This document shows positions 24,601 through 35,708 of a stretch of 64,000 bases of DNA, piece by piece; the first letter of the stretch is position 1, and each line of letters starts with the position of its first letter. The stretch lies in contig NW_004457695.1 in the NCBI RefSeq assembly GCF_000203815.1, forward strand, positions 2,974,054 to 3,038,053. The letters are read 5' to 3'. Made by a program: the position numbers and the translations under genes. The notes beneath the pieces were generated by a model. It saw only the letters and a list, made by a program, of their open reading frames with translations, made no database searches and was not told the DNA's origin. Source of the DNA: Cavenderia fasciculata (Eukaryota > Evosea > Eumycetozoa > Acytosteliales > Cavenderiaceae).

Positions 24601-25110
24601 GACTCTTCTCCAATCCACTCTATCGTAAAAAACACAACCGAATTGATACACAACAATGCAAATCAAGGAATCAAATCAACATTACCAAAACCAAACTTTA
24701 CCATTAGTAGTATCACATCTGATCAAGATAATCATCAATATACTAGATCACCATTAATTGTATCATCATTAAATAATGGATTATTAAATTTAAATAATAA
24801 TAATAACAATAATAATGAACAACAACAGTCAGAGAAACCACAACCACCACAACAACAACCAAATGAAATATTACAATCACAATCCTATGTACCAAAAGAT
24901 TTGATTCGATCATTTTTAAGTCAATATTGGGGAAATGTATACAGAAGATGTAGAAGTCTCTCTCCAAACGATAAGCAATTCCCACTTGTTATGCCAGATC
25001 CATCAAAGAGAAGAGCTCTCATTGTCGGTGATGAATATTATAACAAAATGGTCGAACAAATTAAACGAACCGATAAAATCCATCTTTTAGAAACTAATCC
25101 AAAACTTTAG
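21648..25110 (+). CDS. Triple-module GNAT N-acetyltransferase-like protein
   Basis: Three exons, 21648-21777, 21855-22446 and 22527-25110, join in phase to about 1101 aa. The protein is three tandem copies of one unit. Each unit has a leader (YDELMLPNFP / YNEVLLPNYA / LWSALPQNHD), then ELEPLxxW or a relic of it, then a core GGVVFEFYPSINCGCVTYLL and its equivalents, then an acetyl-CoA-type loop (YRGQGLAGML near 185, AERMGRALIQ near 473, GWDIGKELLN near 770), then CNAIFLET or PNAIFLET, then a closing LGIRLLDFDYIQPP. Between units is a linker (LPSSLLKNF, then FW, then IKRRERIPLL). A final linker ends the protein at IHLLETNPKL. GNAT enzymes transfer acetyl from acetyl-CoA to amines. The substrate is unknown. 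Only the first copy keeps a clean RGQGLA loop. Confidence 0.82.
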
Positions 25111-25209
25111 AACCAAATTTAATAATAAATACATAAATAACCATAAAGTTTGTTTGTTTGTTTGATTTGAAAAAATAGAATTGTTCCTATAATAATAATA
25201 TTATATATA

Positions 25210-25768
25210 TTATTTATTTTGAACTGCCTCTGGTATTGAAGATGTAATGGTTGTTGTAGTTGGTTTTTCACCTTGTGTCTTATACCTAAATAAAAAGGAA
25301 AAGAAAAGAAATTAAAATGGAAGAACTTATCTTGAAAGGATTATTCCTTTGATATTGATGATACAAACCATCCCCAACGTCCAAGTTGAGTTGCTTGAGC
25401 AATAGAATTGGTAACATGACAAGCAAGTAACCAATAGTTTGGTGGTGAAATGGCAATAGACCATCTCGTAAATACCATACTATAACTTGCCAATGTAGTA
25501 GTCATGACTGGGTCAATTGTAGATGGATCATTTTTTAAGTTCATTATTGACTAGTAGTAGTAGTAACATAGTGTTAATATGATTTAAAAAGACTAAATAT
25601 ATATATAACTTACAGCAATTGGAATGGTCCAATTAGCAGCAGCACCAAGGAATCCAACGAATTTAGTCCACTTTTCTGTATAATCGATGAATGAGGAAAG
25701 AAAGATGTCAGTCTCTCGAGTAAGCTAAATTTAAATTAACATCATGTTTATATAAACATACCTGACAT
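25210..25768 (-). CDS. mpc1: Mitochondrial pyruvate carrier subunit 1 (MPC1)
   Basis: Four minus-strand exons, 25762-25768, 25614-25714, 25369-25550 and 25210-25285, give about 121 aa. The protein shows [18 protein letters not shown], then [18 protein letters not shown] and [23 protein letters not shown], the MPC1 pattern (human MPC1 is 109 aa, with LLFACHATNEVAQ at the matching place). It forms the inner-membrane pyruvate importer with MPC2. The first coding exon is only 7 nt (ATGTCAG) before a GTATGT donor. The acceptor at 25715 (after CTCGAG) is the one that keeps frame, a weaker call than the others. The gene lies head to head with MPC2, 647 bp between start codons. Confidence 0.88.
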
Positions 25769-26415
25769 TGTTATTATTTATATATATGAGTTTGTTTGTT
25801 AGTAAATGCTAAAGAAGAAGTGAGCGTGTGAATAAAAGGGGATAAAGTAGAACTAGTAGGAGCGAGTGAGGGGAGGGGATAAGCGAATCTCAACGAATGA
25901 TAATAATAAATAATAATAAATTATATCCTCTCTTTTATGTTTATAATGATATCTATTTAGTGAATGAGATGGTGCCTTTTGTTTACTGTTAAGGGTATGA
26001 CAAAACTTGAAGTTTTGTTACTAAAAGAGTCTTTCGGTAGGGTTCGAAAAAACAAGATATAGAAATTAATTTAAATTCATGAAAATCGATGCGTTCTCCG
26101 CCATGCTGACGAGGGATCTTCGCCTATTCCCTCTTGTCTTGTAGAATAGTTCTTGTTCTGTTGAGCAGTTTGTTTCATACATTTGTTGGTAAGAGGTTTA
26201 AAGAAAAGAGATAGACTTGTACAAGTAGAGTAGTGAATAGATTATAATCAACTAAAAATACAATACAGATATTTTTACAGATTTATCTGTTCAAAAACAA
26301 GAAGAAGAAGAAACAACAATAACCGACGATAGTAGTACTGATATATATAACAAACTGACTGACTCTTTCAATTATTATTATTAAAGTAATCAATATACAT
26401 ATATACAAATAAACA
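25769..26415. promoter_or_regulatory. Shared divergent promoter, MPC1 / MPC2
   Basis: A 647-bp spacer between the start codons of the two carrier subunits. Near its centre lies a 19-bp palindrome at 26000-26018, ACAAAACTT-G-AAGTTTTGT, followed by a GGGTTCGAAAA string near 26040. Both flanks are AT-rich with TATA-like tracts near each start. No other gene is seen. Confidence 0.6.
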
Positions 26416-26889
26416 ATGGCATCAATTTTAAACAAGTTTGTTGGTAACCGTGTTGTATTTAGCAACAAGTTTGTACTTGGGTTATGTGAAAAGTTCCCAA
26501 AGCTCGCCTTTCTCAATGATGGTATGACGATGATATTTTAACCATGTGGTTTTATTTATATCACAAATGTATTAACCTTTTTCTTTTCTTACTATATTTT
26601 AGTTACCAATCTTGCACCAATTATGAAATGGTCATTATCAATTGTACCACTTTCACAAATGATTTCTGGAAACAAACCAGCTGATAAGATTGATCTTCAA
26701 CAAACTGCTAGTTTATTCTCTACTGGCACTATTTGGACCTACTATGCCACTTTAATTCAACCGCAAAATGCTGGTACTCGTGCTTTGGCTGCTTGCAATG
26801 CTGCCATGGCCATTTGTCATGGTTCCAATTTATATAGAAGATATCAATTTGATAAAGAAAAGGAAAACCAACAACAACCATCATCCTAA
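26416..26889 (+). CDS. mpc2: Mitochondrial pyruvate carrier subunit 2 (MPC2)
   Basis: Two exons, 26416-26521 and 26603-26889 (phase 1), give about 130 aa, close to the 127 aa of human MPC2. Diagnostic blocks are APIMKWSLSIVPLSQM (human APIMKWGL), then PADKIDLQQTASLFSTG, then TIWTYYATLIQPQN and NAAMAICHGSNLYRRY, matching the three short membrane helices. With MPC1 it forms the heteromer that imports pyruvate into the matrix. The tail is Lys/Glu/Gln-rich. The start is the first Met after a typical A-rich leader (AAACAATGG). Confidence 0.93.
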
Positions 26890-27098
26890 TCGACTACTAT
26901 AGTAAATATACTCCCTTAACAACAACAACAAATTTACCGACGATCAACTTGCTTTAATAATAGATAATGATTAAAGTACCAAAAAAGTTTTAAAACACCA
27001 ATCCACAACAATATATTTATTTATCATAGAATTAATAATAATAATAATAAAACCTTTCTTTTTTTTCCACAATTTATGTTGGTTTAATTAATTATAAT

Positions 27099-28712
27099 TT
27101 AATTTAAATTTTTATTTAAGATTCCAATTTTTTTAAAGATTGGAGTTATAATAGAATTGATTGATTTTTGATTATAAGCAAGATAAGCCATTCCAACAAT
27201 GGAGACAATAGGTAAAAGGACTCTAAAAGTTTTAAGAGCAAAGGAAATTGATTTGTTGATTGGTGGTGGGTTGTCGGCATAACGACTAGTGTCGACAGTC
27301 CAGATATTTTTGAGTGATGGGTCGATAGCTTGAGCGGCGAGGAGACCCGAGATGATACCATCTTCGTGGAAACCATAGCCATAGTATGCACCACAATAGT
27401 AGGTTCTACGTGTACCTTGAATGGTGGACAATCTTTCACGAGCAGCTTCCGAAGTGCCATTGTAGAGTGGGTGATCATATTGAATGACCTTGTGAACTAG
27501 ATTACTGGCTGGTGGGAAGACTGGATTGAGGGTGACGTAGAGTGGGGTCTTTTCACGATCCAACCACGGTTGGATACGATTGATCCAATAGGTGACACAA
27601 ACTTGCTTGTCTGTACTGGAATGGTCGTCGTAGATATAGTTCCAGCTAGACCAGGTATTTTTACGCTTGGGCATGAGACGTTCGTCCGAGTGAAGGTAGA
27701 CGGTATGTGGAGTGTATACAAATTTCGACATAACATCCCTTTCATTTTCGGTGAGGTCTTGGACGAGTGGAAGGAGATCGGGTGGATGACAAGCCATGAC
27801 AACATAGTCAAATGTTTCAGTGGCTGGAGTTGTACCCTCAGCGGTTGTATATACAATGTCTACAGAGTCGGTCTCTGGATGACGGATGATTTGGGTGGCT
27901 GGAGAAGAGAGGAGAACTCGACTGTTGTTGGCCTCTAAATACTCGCGGAGCTTGGCCATGTAGAGGTAACTGCCACCGAGTACAGTCTTCCATTGTGGAC
28001 GTCCAAACATTTGAAACATACTATGATTGTTAAAGAAACGGACGAGTGTGAGGATGGGGAATTGATCAATCTCGGCAAACGAGGTAGACCACAAAGCAGA
28101 CATGACTGGCACGAGATAGTAGTTTTTAAAGGCTTGAGAGTAACGATGCTTGCGTGTAAACTGTTCGATGGTCATATCGGCGTACAAGTGTGGCGTGTGG
28201 AGAATCATAGGTGCTTCCTTGTGGAATCTACCCATATCGATAATCATCATCCAAAACGATGGACTAAAATAATTCTTCCATTGTGAAAAGACTGTCGAAA
28301 CAGTGTCACTACACCATTCAATCTCGGGACGACGAACTAGTTTGTTTGACGACGACGACGACGATGACGATGTCTTGGTTTGTGGACCATTGGCATCAGT
28401 ATCGGGTGATAATTGTGGGTATGGGAATGGTCTTGCGTTGAGTGACAATGAAAATGATACATCAGAGTCTGCTGATTTGATACCCATCTCTTTAAAGAGT
28501 CTGACTAGATTGGGATACTTTTCATCGTTGAATACGAGGAACCCAGTATCTGCCTTTACTGTTACATCTCCAAATGTTGCATCGACTGTATTTGTATGAC
28601 CTCCCAAATAATCACCCTTTTCAAACACTGTCACTTCATGTCCACCTTGTGTCAACAAGTATGCTGCTGACATTCCTGAAATACCTCCTCCTACAACTGC
28701 TACTTTTACCAT
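27099..28712 (-). CDS. FAD-dependent amine-oxidase-like oxidoreductase (COG2907 type)
   Basis: A single uninterrupted exon encodes 537 aa. The N-terminus VKVAVVGGGISGMSAAYLL is a Rossmann dinucleotide loop, followed by an acidic ribose-binding end (VTVFEKGDYLGGHTNT). The YYCGAYYGYGFHEDGIISG block near the C-terminus is the second FAD contact typical of this group, and the protein ends with a possible membrane anchor (VLLPIVSIVGMAYLAY). The family is the predicted NAD/FAD-binding protein that accompanies cyclopropane-fatty-acid synthase in many bacteria and forms the N-terminal half of the plant enzyme. Here it stands divergent from exactly such a synthase, 1389 bp away. Its reaction is not firmly known; a redox role on unsaturated or cyclopropane acyl chains is an inference. 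A short poly-Ser run (residues about 116-123) is a local insertion. Confidence 0.9.
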   Translation of the reverse strand: MVKVAVVGGGISGMSAAYLLTQGGHEVTVFEKGDYLGGHTNTVDATFGDVTVKADTGFLVFNDEKYPNLVRLFKEMGIKSADSDVSFSLSLNARPFPYPQLSPDTDANGPQTKTSSSSSSSSNKLVRRPEIEWCSDTVSTVFSQWKNYFSPSFWMMIIDMGRFHKEAPMILHTPHLYADMTIEQFTRKHRYSQAFKNYYLVPVMSALWSTSFAEIDQFPILTLVRFFNNHSMFQMFGRPQWKTVLGGSYLYMAKLREYLEANNSRVLLSSPATQIIRHPETDSVDIVYTTAEGTTPATETFDYVVMACHPPDLLPLVQDLTENERDVMSKFVYTPHTVYLHSDERLMPKRKNTWSSWNYIYDDHSSTDKQVCVTYWINRIQPWLDREKTPLYVTLNPVFPPASNLVHKVIQYDHPLYNGTSEAARERLSTIQGTRRTYYCGAYYGYGFHEDGIISGLLAAQAIDPSLKNIWTVDTSRYADNPPPINKSISFALKTFRVLLPIVSIVGMAYLAYNQKSINSIITPIFKKIGILNKNLN

Positions 28713-30101
28713 GATGATGATGATATATTTATATTTATAAAAATATGTAAAAAGAAAAAGATAAAAATAGATAGATAGATAGATAAATCGATAAATTTTA
28801 ATCGAGTTGTGAATAGAGAGAGAGAGAATAGAATGATGTCAAAGAAGAAATAGAAGAATAATTTCTTGTTGTTGATGTTATCTGTTCTGTTGTTGCTAAT
28901 AATAATGAATGAATGATGATTTCTATTCCTGAACCAAATTCTGATCAGAATAGGAAAGTGGTGATGATCATAGAGTAATAGTGTCATGACTTGAGAGTTT
29001 GGCAGATCTCTGGCCGTGCATAGGTGGCACTCTGATGATATGATGCTCAATGAGGATTCGTTGAAAGATTTGATTTTTATCCGGCGAATAGTAAAGTTTG
29101 TGGGGCCGGCTGATATCGATTTGTGATCGAAGTCTTGGCATTGGTCAGATCCCTTCACCTAATGGCCTTGCAACGATGGCGCTTGCATTTTTATTGGGTG
29201 GAAAATAGAATCCTCTATCCTCGACGAACTGTTTTTGTTTGCTTGTTTGTTTGCGAAAGGGCTGAAGGGTTTTAACCGCTCAACAACTTGAGCCCTACAC
29301 TGATGTTGTGAGAAGAAAAATAACCATCCGATGATGATACAAAAGGAGGAGGAGGTCGAGAACCACCGATTTTTTTTTAGGCTTGTTGGTGAAGTTACCC
29401 CCTCCACAAAACAAAAACACCAGAACTGATCAAAACTGGTCTATCAACCAACCTCAATCTTCTTATTCTATTATTATTATTGTATTATTATTATCTTTGT
29501 AACAACAAACCAACTCACCAATCATCCATCTACCATCTCTCTCTCTCTCTTTGCCTATTTGCCCCAAAGTTATTGCATCTCAACAAACAGTTTTGATTGT
29601 TGTATTATCTTTTAAATCCTTGTTGTCCTTCGTATCGACAATCTCGACAAGCGACGTAAGTGACCTATCTTGTTTGTCTCACCACCTCCTCACAACCTAT
29701 CTTTGCAGCCACTGCACCCCTACACAACAGGTTTTATCGTCCTACTATTCAGCCCCTTATTTTATCAACTTCTCCTCCTCTGTCCAATCAACTTGTTTGA
29801 TTGTTTTTGAGACTCTAGAGAGAAGTGAGGAAGGAGGAGAGGGTTGGCTAGCTTGTGACCCTCCGATTCTATTTTTTCATCTTCTTCTTGTTTTTTTTTT
29901 AGTTGTTATCTGTTTCGTCCTACTACGAGTTGTATGTTCTATCTATCTATCTATCTACCTCTATCTATCTATTTGTTTGAATTATTTCAAAAGTTTACAA
30001 ACAATTTATTAACAAACAAACAATAATAATACAAAAAACTTTTAGTGACCCTCTTTTTAATCAAAAACACAGTATATAGAAAAAATAGCCCATCATAAAA
30101 A
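28713..30101. promoter_or_regulatory. Divergent spacer, FAD oxidoreductase / CFA synthase
   Basis: About 1.4 kb between start codons, with GATA repeats near 28770-28785, GA repeats near 28816-28830, and CT-rich stretches near 29537-29555 and 29940-29970. Two frames of about 150 codons (28706-29158 minus, 29551-30012 plus) have no domain and are rich in rare residues. I looked for the DUF1365 protein often found in bacterial versions of this locus and did not see it. Confidence 0.55.
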
Positions 30102-31695
30102 ATGTTGAGTGTATTAGTTCCAACCCCGATAAGATCAGCATGTGCTTCATCGCTTGTATCATGGGGACATTCATTTGTCTTTAAAAATTTCCTACCAAAG
30201 ATCAAGACTGGTTGTATTATCGTCGAGATCAATGATACCGATTATCCATCCTATTCTACCACTACCACCAAACCAATGGTATTTGGTGATATCAATAGTC
30301 CAGAATCAAACAAATCAAAAATGACCATTACAAACTTGTACAGATTTTTAACAAAACGTAAGAAAAAGATAAGAGAAGAGAAAGAAGAATATATATATCC
30401 AAGCAATATTCTAAAATACTAATATTAATTGATTTATTTCTTTCTTTTGTAGTTTTATTTGGAGGTGATATAGGATTCTCTGAAACTTATATTTTAGGCG
30501 ACTTTGTAGTTGATAATTTAACAACTCTTATAAAATGTAAGTATTTAAATAACAAACAATACATACAATAACAAGTTTAATAATATTAATATTTTCTTTT
30601 TTTCTTTTTTCTATTTTTAATTTATTTTATTTAGTATTTATTGATAATAGAAATAATATGGATCAATTGGATAGTAAATGGGCAATATTTAAACATGGAG
30701 CAGATAGAATATTCCATATTCTTAATAACAATACTGTTGCCAAATCCAAGGAAAACATTAGAGCTCATTATGATCTTTCCAATGATATGTTTCAATTGTT
30801 CCTTGACCCAACGATGAGTTATTCGTGTGCTGTCTTTGATTCACCCGAACAAGACTTGGAAAGTGCCCAGATGAACAAGATCCGTAAATTGATTGACAAG
30901 GCTAATCTTAAACCACACCACCATCTCTTGGAGATTGGGTCGGGCTGGGGTGCCTTGGCCATCGAGGCTGTTCGTCGTACTGGATGTCGTGTCACTACCA
31001 TCTCGTTGTCAATCGAGCAGGTCAATCTTGCCAAACTCAGAGTCAAGCAGGCTGGCCTAGAAGACAGAATAGACGTCGTGTTGATCGACTATCGTAACGT
31101 CGCCGGCCAGTTTGACCGTATCATTTCATGTGAGATGCTCGAAGCTGTCGGACACGAACACTATGACGAATACTTTGCATCGCTCGAAAAGCTTCTCAAG
31201 CCCGACGGTATTGTCGTGTTGCAGTACATCTCGTTTTGCGATCAACGTTATGAGACGTATCGCAAGAGTTGTGACTTTATCCAAAAATATATATTCCCAG
31301 GTGGATTGTGTCCATCCAACACGTCCCTCCTCGAATCCATGACACGTAGCTCTCAACTCATGTTGGAGCATCTCGAAAACTTTGGTCCCCACTATGCCAT
31401 GACCCTCGCCCGTTGGCTCCAAACCTTTACCAACAACCGTGAAAAGATCCTCTCGACCACTGGATTTGACCAACAATTTATTCGAATGTTTACCTATTAC
31501 TTTTGTTATTGCGAGGCTGCCTTTGCTACCCGTACCATCAACCTTATTCAAATGGTTCTATCTCGTCCATGTAATTTAAATTTACCAATTTTCAACAAAG
31601 ATATTAATCAAAATACTACTACTACTATTGTATCTGATGACAGTGATCATGCAGATAATGCCAATTCTTCACAAGTAGCTGATCGTGCTTGTTAA
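30102..31695 (+). CDS. Cyclopropane-fatty-acyl-phospholipid synthase
   Basis: Three exons, 30102-30357, 30453-30536 and 30635-31695 (phase 1 introns), give about 466 aa. The N-terminal region has GGDIGFSETYILGDF, the small lipid-binding domain motif of the family. The methyltransferase domain follows with RAHYDLSNDMFQLFLDPTMSY (run broken here for length: RAHYDLSNDMF then LFLDPTMSYSC), the SAM loop LLEIGSGWGALAIEA near residue 215, the bicarbonate-site block CEMLEAVGHEHY, and YIFPGGLCPS. It transfers a methylene group from SAM onto the double bond of a phospholipid acyl chain. The divergent neighbour is the COG2907 FAD enzyme. Confidence 0.93.
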
Positions 31696-31976
31696 ATTAA
31701 ACCAACTATCAACTAAAACTAAACAACAACAAAAAATCGACACCAATCCAATCTTTTCTGTACCATTACCCACAATCGATCCTATTAATTAATAATAATT
31801 TGTAACATTACCAAAAACCAACCAAATTTAAAATATAAATACCACTCTTCTAATTATAGAGTGATTAAAACTATTAATACTAAAATATAGATATATAGTT
31901 TTTGATGTATTGTTGTGAATTTAAAAAGATGATTGATACTAACTAATAGTATGATTGATTGATTGATATTCCTTGC

Positions 31977-32990
31977 TTAATGAATTAAATCAATAATAAA
32001 TATTAAATGAGATAAAGATATACAAGTTACAATTTCTTGTGATGTAATATTGGATGTACTAATTAACTCTCCAAATTTAAGAGAGTTGTCTGAGAGATTC
32101 CACTTTAGTCCAGTGGTTGTAACTGATTGAGCAGGACCCGCCAAAGGAATGAGTGAGCAATGTACATCTTTTTTGATATTGATTGTATGTTTACAACCAC
32201 TGTTGAGGAGGTAGGCAAAGTTTCCACTAGAGAATAAAACAAGGTTTCTATCTGTATGTTCAAACAAAACATTTAAATTGGCAAATTCATGTGATATATT
32301 ACCTCCTAATCCTCCACTAATAAATATATTTGAAAACTAAAAAGGATGATGGATGATGTTAAAGATATATATATAATTGTAATATATATATTTATAATAT
32401 GATTTAATTACATACTTTGAAAGAGTATTGTGATTCAATGCTATTTACAAGTTCCATTGTTTTTTGGAGATCAGTAGTATCTTGACTCTTGTCACTCATG
32501 ACAATTGAACCTTTGGAAGTGTAATAATCTTTTACATGATTGTCAAGAGAATCCAAATCACCTTTAATAAAATCAGGTATCCATTTGTTTACCAATTCAT
32601 CACCTCCTTTATCTTGAAAGTATCTATTTAATTGATTTGCTCCTCCATCTGCACATATTACCAATATTGCTAAAAAAAAAACAAAAATCACTTGTGAGTA
32701 AGACAAGATAAACTATAAACTCTTTTCTAATAAATGTTCATACACTTTGACCACAAGTATTCAAATGTATCTTGAGCAATATTAGAGTTACAAATAATCA
32801 AACAATTCTTTTCTTCTTCTAGTTGTTGTTGGTTGTTTGCTGCAGACATGACTATATTAAAGTGAGGTCTTGTAGGTGTATATGTATAGTTTTCTTTGGC
32901 TACATCAACTTCATTGGCAGCCGATGAAGATCTTGAAGCTTTCAACATTGGGCTCCAATTATTACAGTTCCATGTTCTAGAGTTCATCAT
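31977..32990 (-). CDS. tpk1: Thiamine pyrophosphokinase
   Basis: Three minus-strand exons, 32744-32990, 32416-32669 and 31977-32336, give about 286 aa. After an N-terminal extension of about 60 residues come the family blocks: CLIICNS, then VICADGGANQL, then WIPDFIKGDLDSL, DKSQDTTDLQKTM and ISGGLGGNISHEFANLN. The C-terminal beta-sandwich includes CSLIPLAGPAQSVTTTGLKWNL. The enzyme makes thiamine diphosphate from thiamine and ATP; the Asp residues of GDLDS and DTTD are the metal and substrate ligands known in the family. The gene is convergent with CFA synthase and divergent from the GH47 mannosidase. Confidence 0.93.
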
Positions 32991-33543
32991 TATTTCTATA
33001 AATTATATATTTAAATAAATATAAATAGTTCGGAATAGAGAAATTTGAAAAGTAATTTTAAAAACTTTCATTTACCCTTTTCGGGATATTATTATGAGCT
33101 ATTTTTTAATTAATTTAATTTATTCTTGAATGAGTCACCACTCTCTCTCTCTCCTCATTTCATAGTTCACTTCTTTCTTTTTATTTGTTGATCGATGGAC
33201 ACTTTTATTATGTATTTATTTGGGAACATGAGATCTATTGGTTGATTGAGGTGAGGGTTGGAGAGTGATGTGTATAGTGGGTTTGCTTTTTTTGGTTGTG
33301 TGTTGGTTTGAGGGTTAACCATCAAACCATTAAAAAAATAAAAAGGAGGGAGTAGTCTACCACCACCTCCATAGAACACACCATATAATATATTGGTGAC
33401 AGCAATAAATTAATTAGGATCAACACCAATCATTCAATTGGTCATTCTTTATCAAGTACTTTTATTGTGTTATTGCAATATTAAATTTAATCACATATAT
33501 AAATATTAAAAGAGGGAGGAGATAGAGAGAATAGCAGAAAGAC
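32991..33543. promoter_or_regulatory. Divergent spacer, thiamine pyrophosphokinase / GH47
   Basis: About 550 bp of AT-rich sequence with a CT run near 33140-33152. No gene, tRNA or strong symmetric site was found. Confidence 0.5.
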
Positions 33544-35618
33544 ATGAGGAATTATTTTAAATATATATTATTAGTCTGTTTGACTATTTTTCTTGTTTTT
33601 TCATTGATTTCATTATCAAGGATAGTCGATACCAATGACAAAGAAGATTATAAACCAAGAAAAAATCAACGTCAAATCAATGTTCCTTTTAATTGGAATA
33701 ATATTAGGCCAATATCATCACCATCATCATCATCATCATCCACTCCCATTCCCACCCCATCTGTAGTTTCCCTATCCAACAAAACTACCAAAATTCTAAG
33801 TACCAATACTCCATCTCCTACTCCAACGGTTGTTCCAACAACTAATTTTCCTACTCCAACTCCTACTATCCGACCAACAGTACCTGTTGCTACTCGTCCA
33901 GCGGTAGTTCCTACTCCTACTCCTACTCCTACTCCATCTCCTAATACTCGACGAGTGGTTGTTCCTACATCTAGTCAAACAACTGTTGCTCCAACTACAA
34001 TTATTCATACTCCTACCAATTTCTCATATGATAATACCAAAAAAGTTTATGCAGCCAACAAAAGCAAGAATATGAAAAGAGCAGAAGAAATCAAAGGAGC
34101 AATGAAATATGCATGGGACAAGTACGTCGAATATTCTTGGGGAAAAGATGAACTTTTACCACTAACACAATCTGGTAAAAATTGGTTTCATATGGGTCTA
34201 ACCATTATCGATTCAATCGACACTCTATATCTCATGGGATTACAAGAAGAATATACCAAGGCACGAAATTATATAGAACATGATTTGGATCATTTTATTG
34301 ATAGCAATGATTCCATTTCAGTGTTTGAAGCAAATATTCGATTTTTAGGTGCCTATCTGTCAATGTATCACTTTACAAGTGATATATTATATCTTGACAA
34401 GGCATTGGAAATGGGTCAAATCCTTTTAAATGCTTTTCAAAATAATGATCCATTCCCACAATCTCAAATTTATGTTGCAAAGTAAATATAATATAAAAAG
34501 AAATATTGGTTATATTTTTAATAATAATTAATTTGTTTTATTTAGAAATTATTCAACAATATTTGGATGGACAGGAGGATGTTTAATTTTAGCAGATGTA
34601 GGAACATTATTTTTAGAATTTACAGAATTGTCAAGAGCTAGTAGTGATCCAAGATGGAAAGAAAAATCAGATAAAATGTTGGAACAATTTGAAAAGTTGA
34701 AATTAAAAACTAATGGTCATCTCATTCCACAATTTCTATCACCAAATGGTGAATCATTTTGTGGAAATACTGTATCGATGGGTGGTTTATCCGATTCATT
34801 TTATGAATATACTTTAAAAATGGCTCTTTACCATGACAAGAGAGACAATACCCACCACAGATATAAAAAGATGTACAATGATTTTGCTGAAATGATTGTA
34901 AAAGATTTATATAAAAAAACTAAAACTGGTATTTCTTATTTAACTATACTTCATGTAATGAAAAGAAAATAATCAAACAAATAATATTTATAAAATATTA
35001 ATTAATTAATTATTATTTTTTTATTAATTTATTTAGGGAGATATACCATCAAATACATTTGAACATTTAGCATGTATGTCTGGTGGAATGTTGGCACTTG
35101 GAGCAGTATCAAATATTAGTGGAAACAAAACATTAAATGATCAGTATTTCAAGATTGCAGAAGAATTGACTCAAACTTGTGCAGAGTTGTATTTTAATTC
35201 AACGACTGGGTTGGGACCAGAAGTAGCATATTTTAATCCTGATATCGATCAAGCTTCCGATCATATATTATACCATAATTACTTTTCATCACCAGCTTAT
35301 TTCTTACGTCCAGAAACCATTGAATCGTTGTTTTACATGTATCGATTTACAGGTGACACCAAATATCAGGAATGGGGTTGGAGAATGTTTGAAGCCATTG
35401 AAAAGTATTGTAAAACTGAAAATGGTTATGTTGGGTTTTTAAATGTCAACATGGGAGCTGGCGATAATCCAACCTATGAAAACCTTCAACAAAGCTTTTT
35501 CATGGCTGAAACCTTGAAATATCTCTATCTACTCTTTTCAGATTCCTCCCTAATCCCATTAGATAAATATGTATTTAATACTGAAGCTCATCCTTTTTCA
35601 ATTCCAAATAAAAAATAA
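33544..35618 (+). CDS. Mannosyl-oligosaccharide alpha-1,2-mannosidase, GH47
   Basis: Three exons, 33544-34481, 34546-34954 and 35037-35618, give about 642 aa. A short cytosolic end and one signal anchor (residues 5-25) are followed by a stem of about 130 residues of Ser/Pro/Thr repeats (TPTPTPTPS), giving type II Golgi/ER topology. The (alpha/alpha)7 catalytic domain shows TIIDSIDTLYLMGL, SMGGLSDSFYEYTLK, EHLACMSGGMLALG, YFLRPETIESLFYMYR, QQSFFMAETLKYLY and a final NTEAHPF. The acidic residues in these blocks and the Thr of NTEAHPF, a calcium ligand, are all present, so it should be active. It trims alpha-1,2-linked mannose from N-glycans. Confidence 0.95.
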
Positions 35619-35708
35619 ATGAAAATAAGAAAAGATAATATTTACTTTTTGTTTATATTAATTTAATTTATTATTTCTATTTATTTGATTTATATTATTA
35701 TTTTTTTT

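Noticed and set aside
28706-29158. 150-codon minus-strand frame upstream of the FAD oxidoreductase
   Set aside because: The C-terminal half translates from simple repeats (poly-F, LSIYLSI). No domain was found, and DUF1365 was looked for and not found.
29551-30012. 153-codon plus-strand frame before CFA synthase
   Set aside because: CT-rich sequence gives Ser/Leu/Phe strings with no motif; it is probably leader or promoter sequence.
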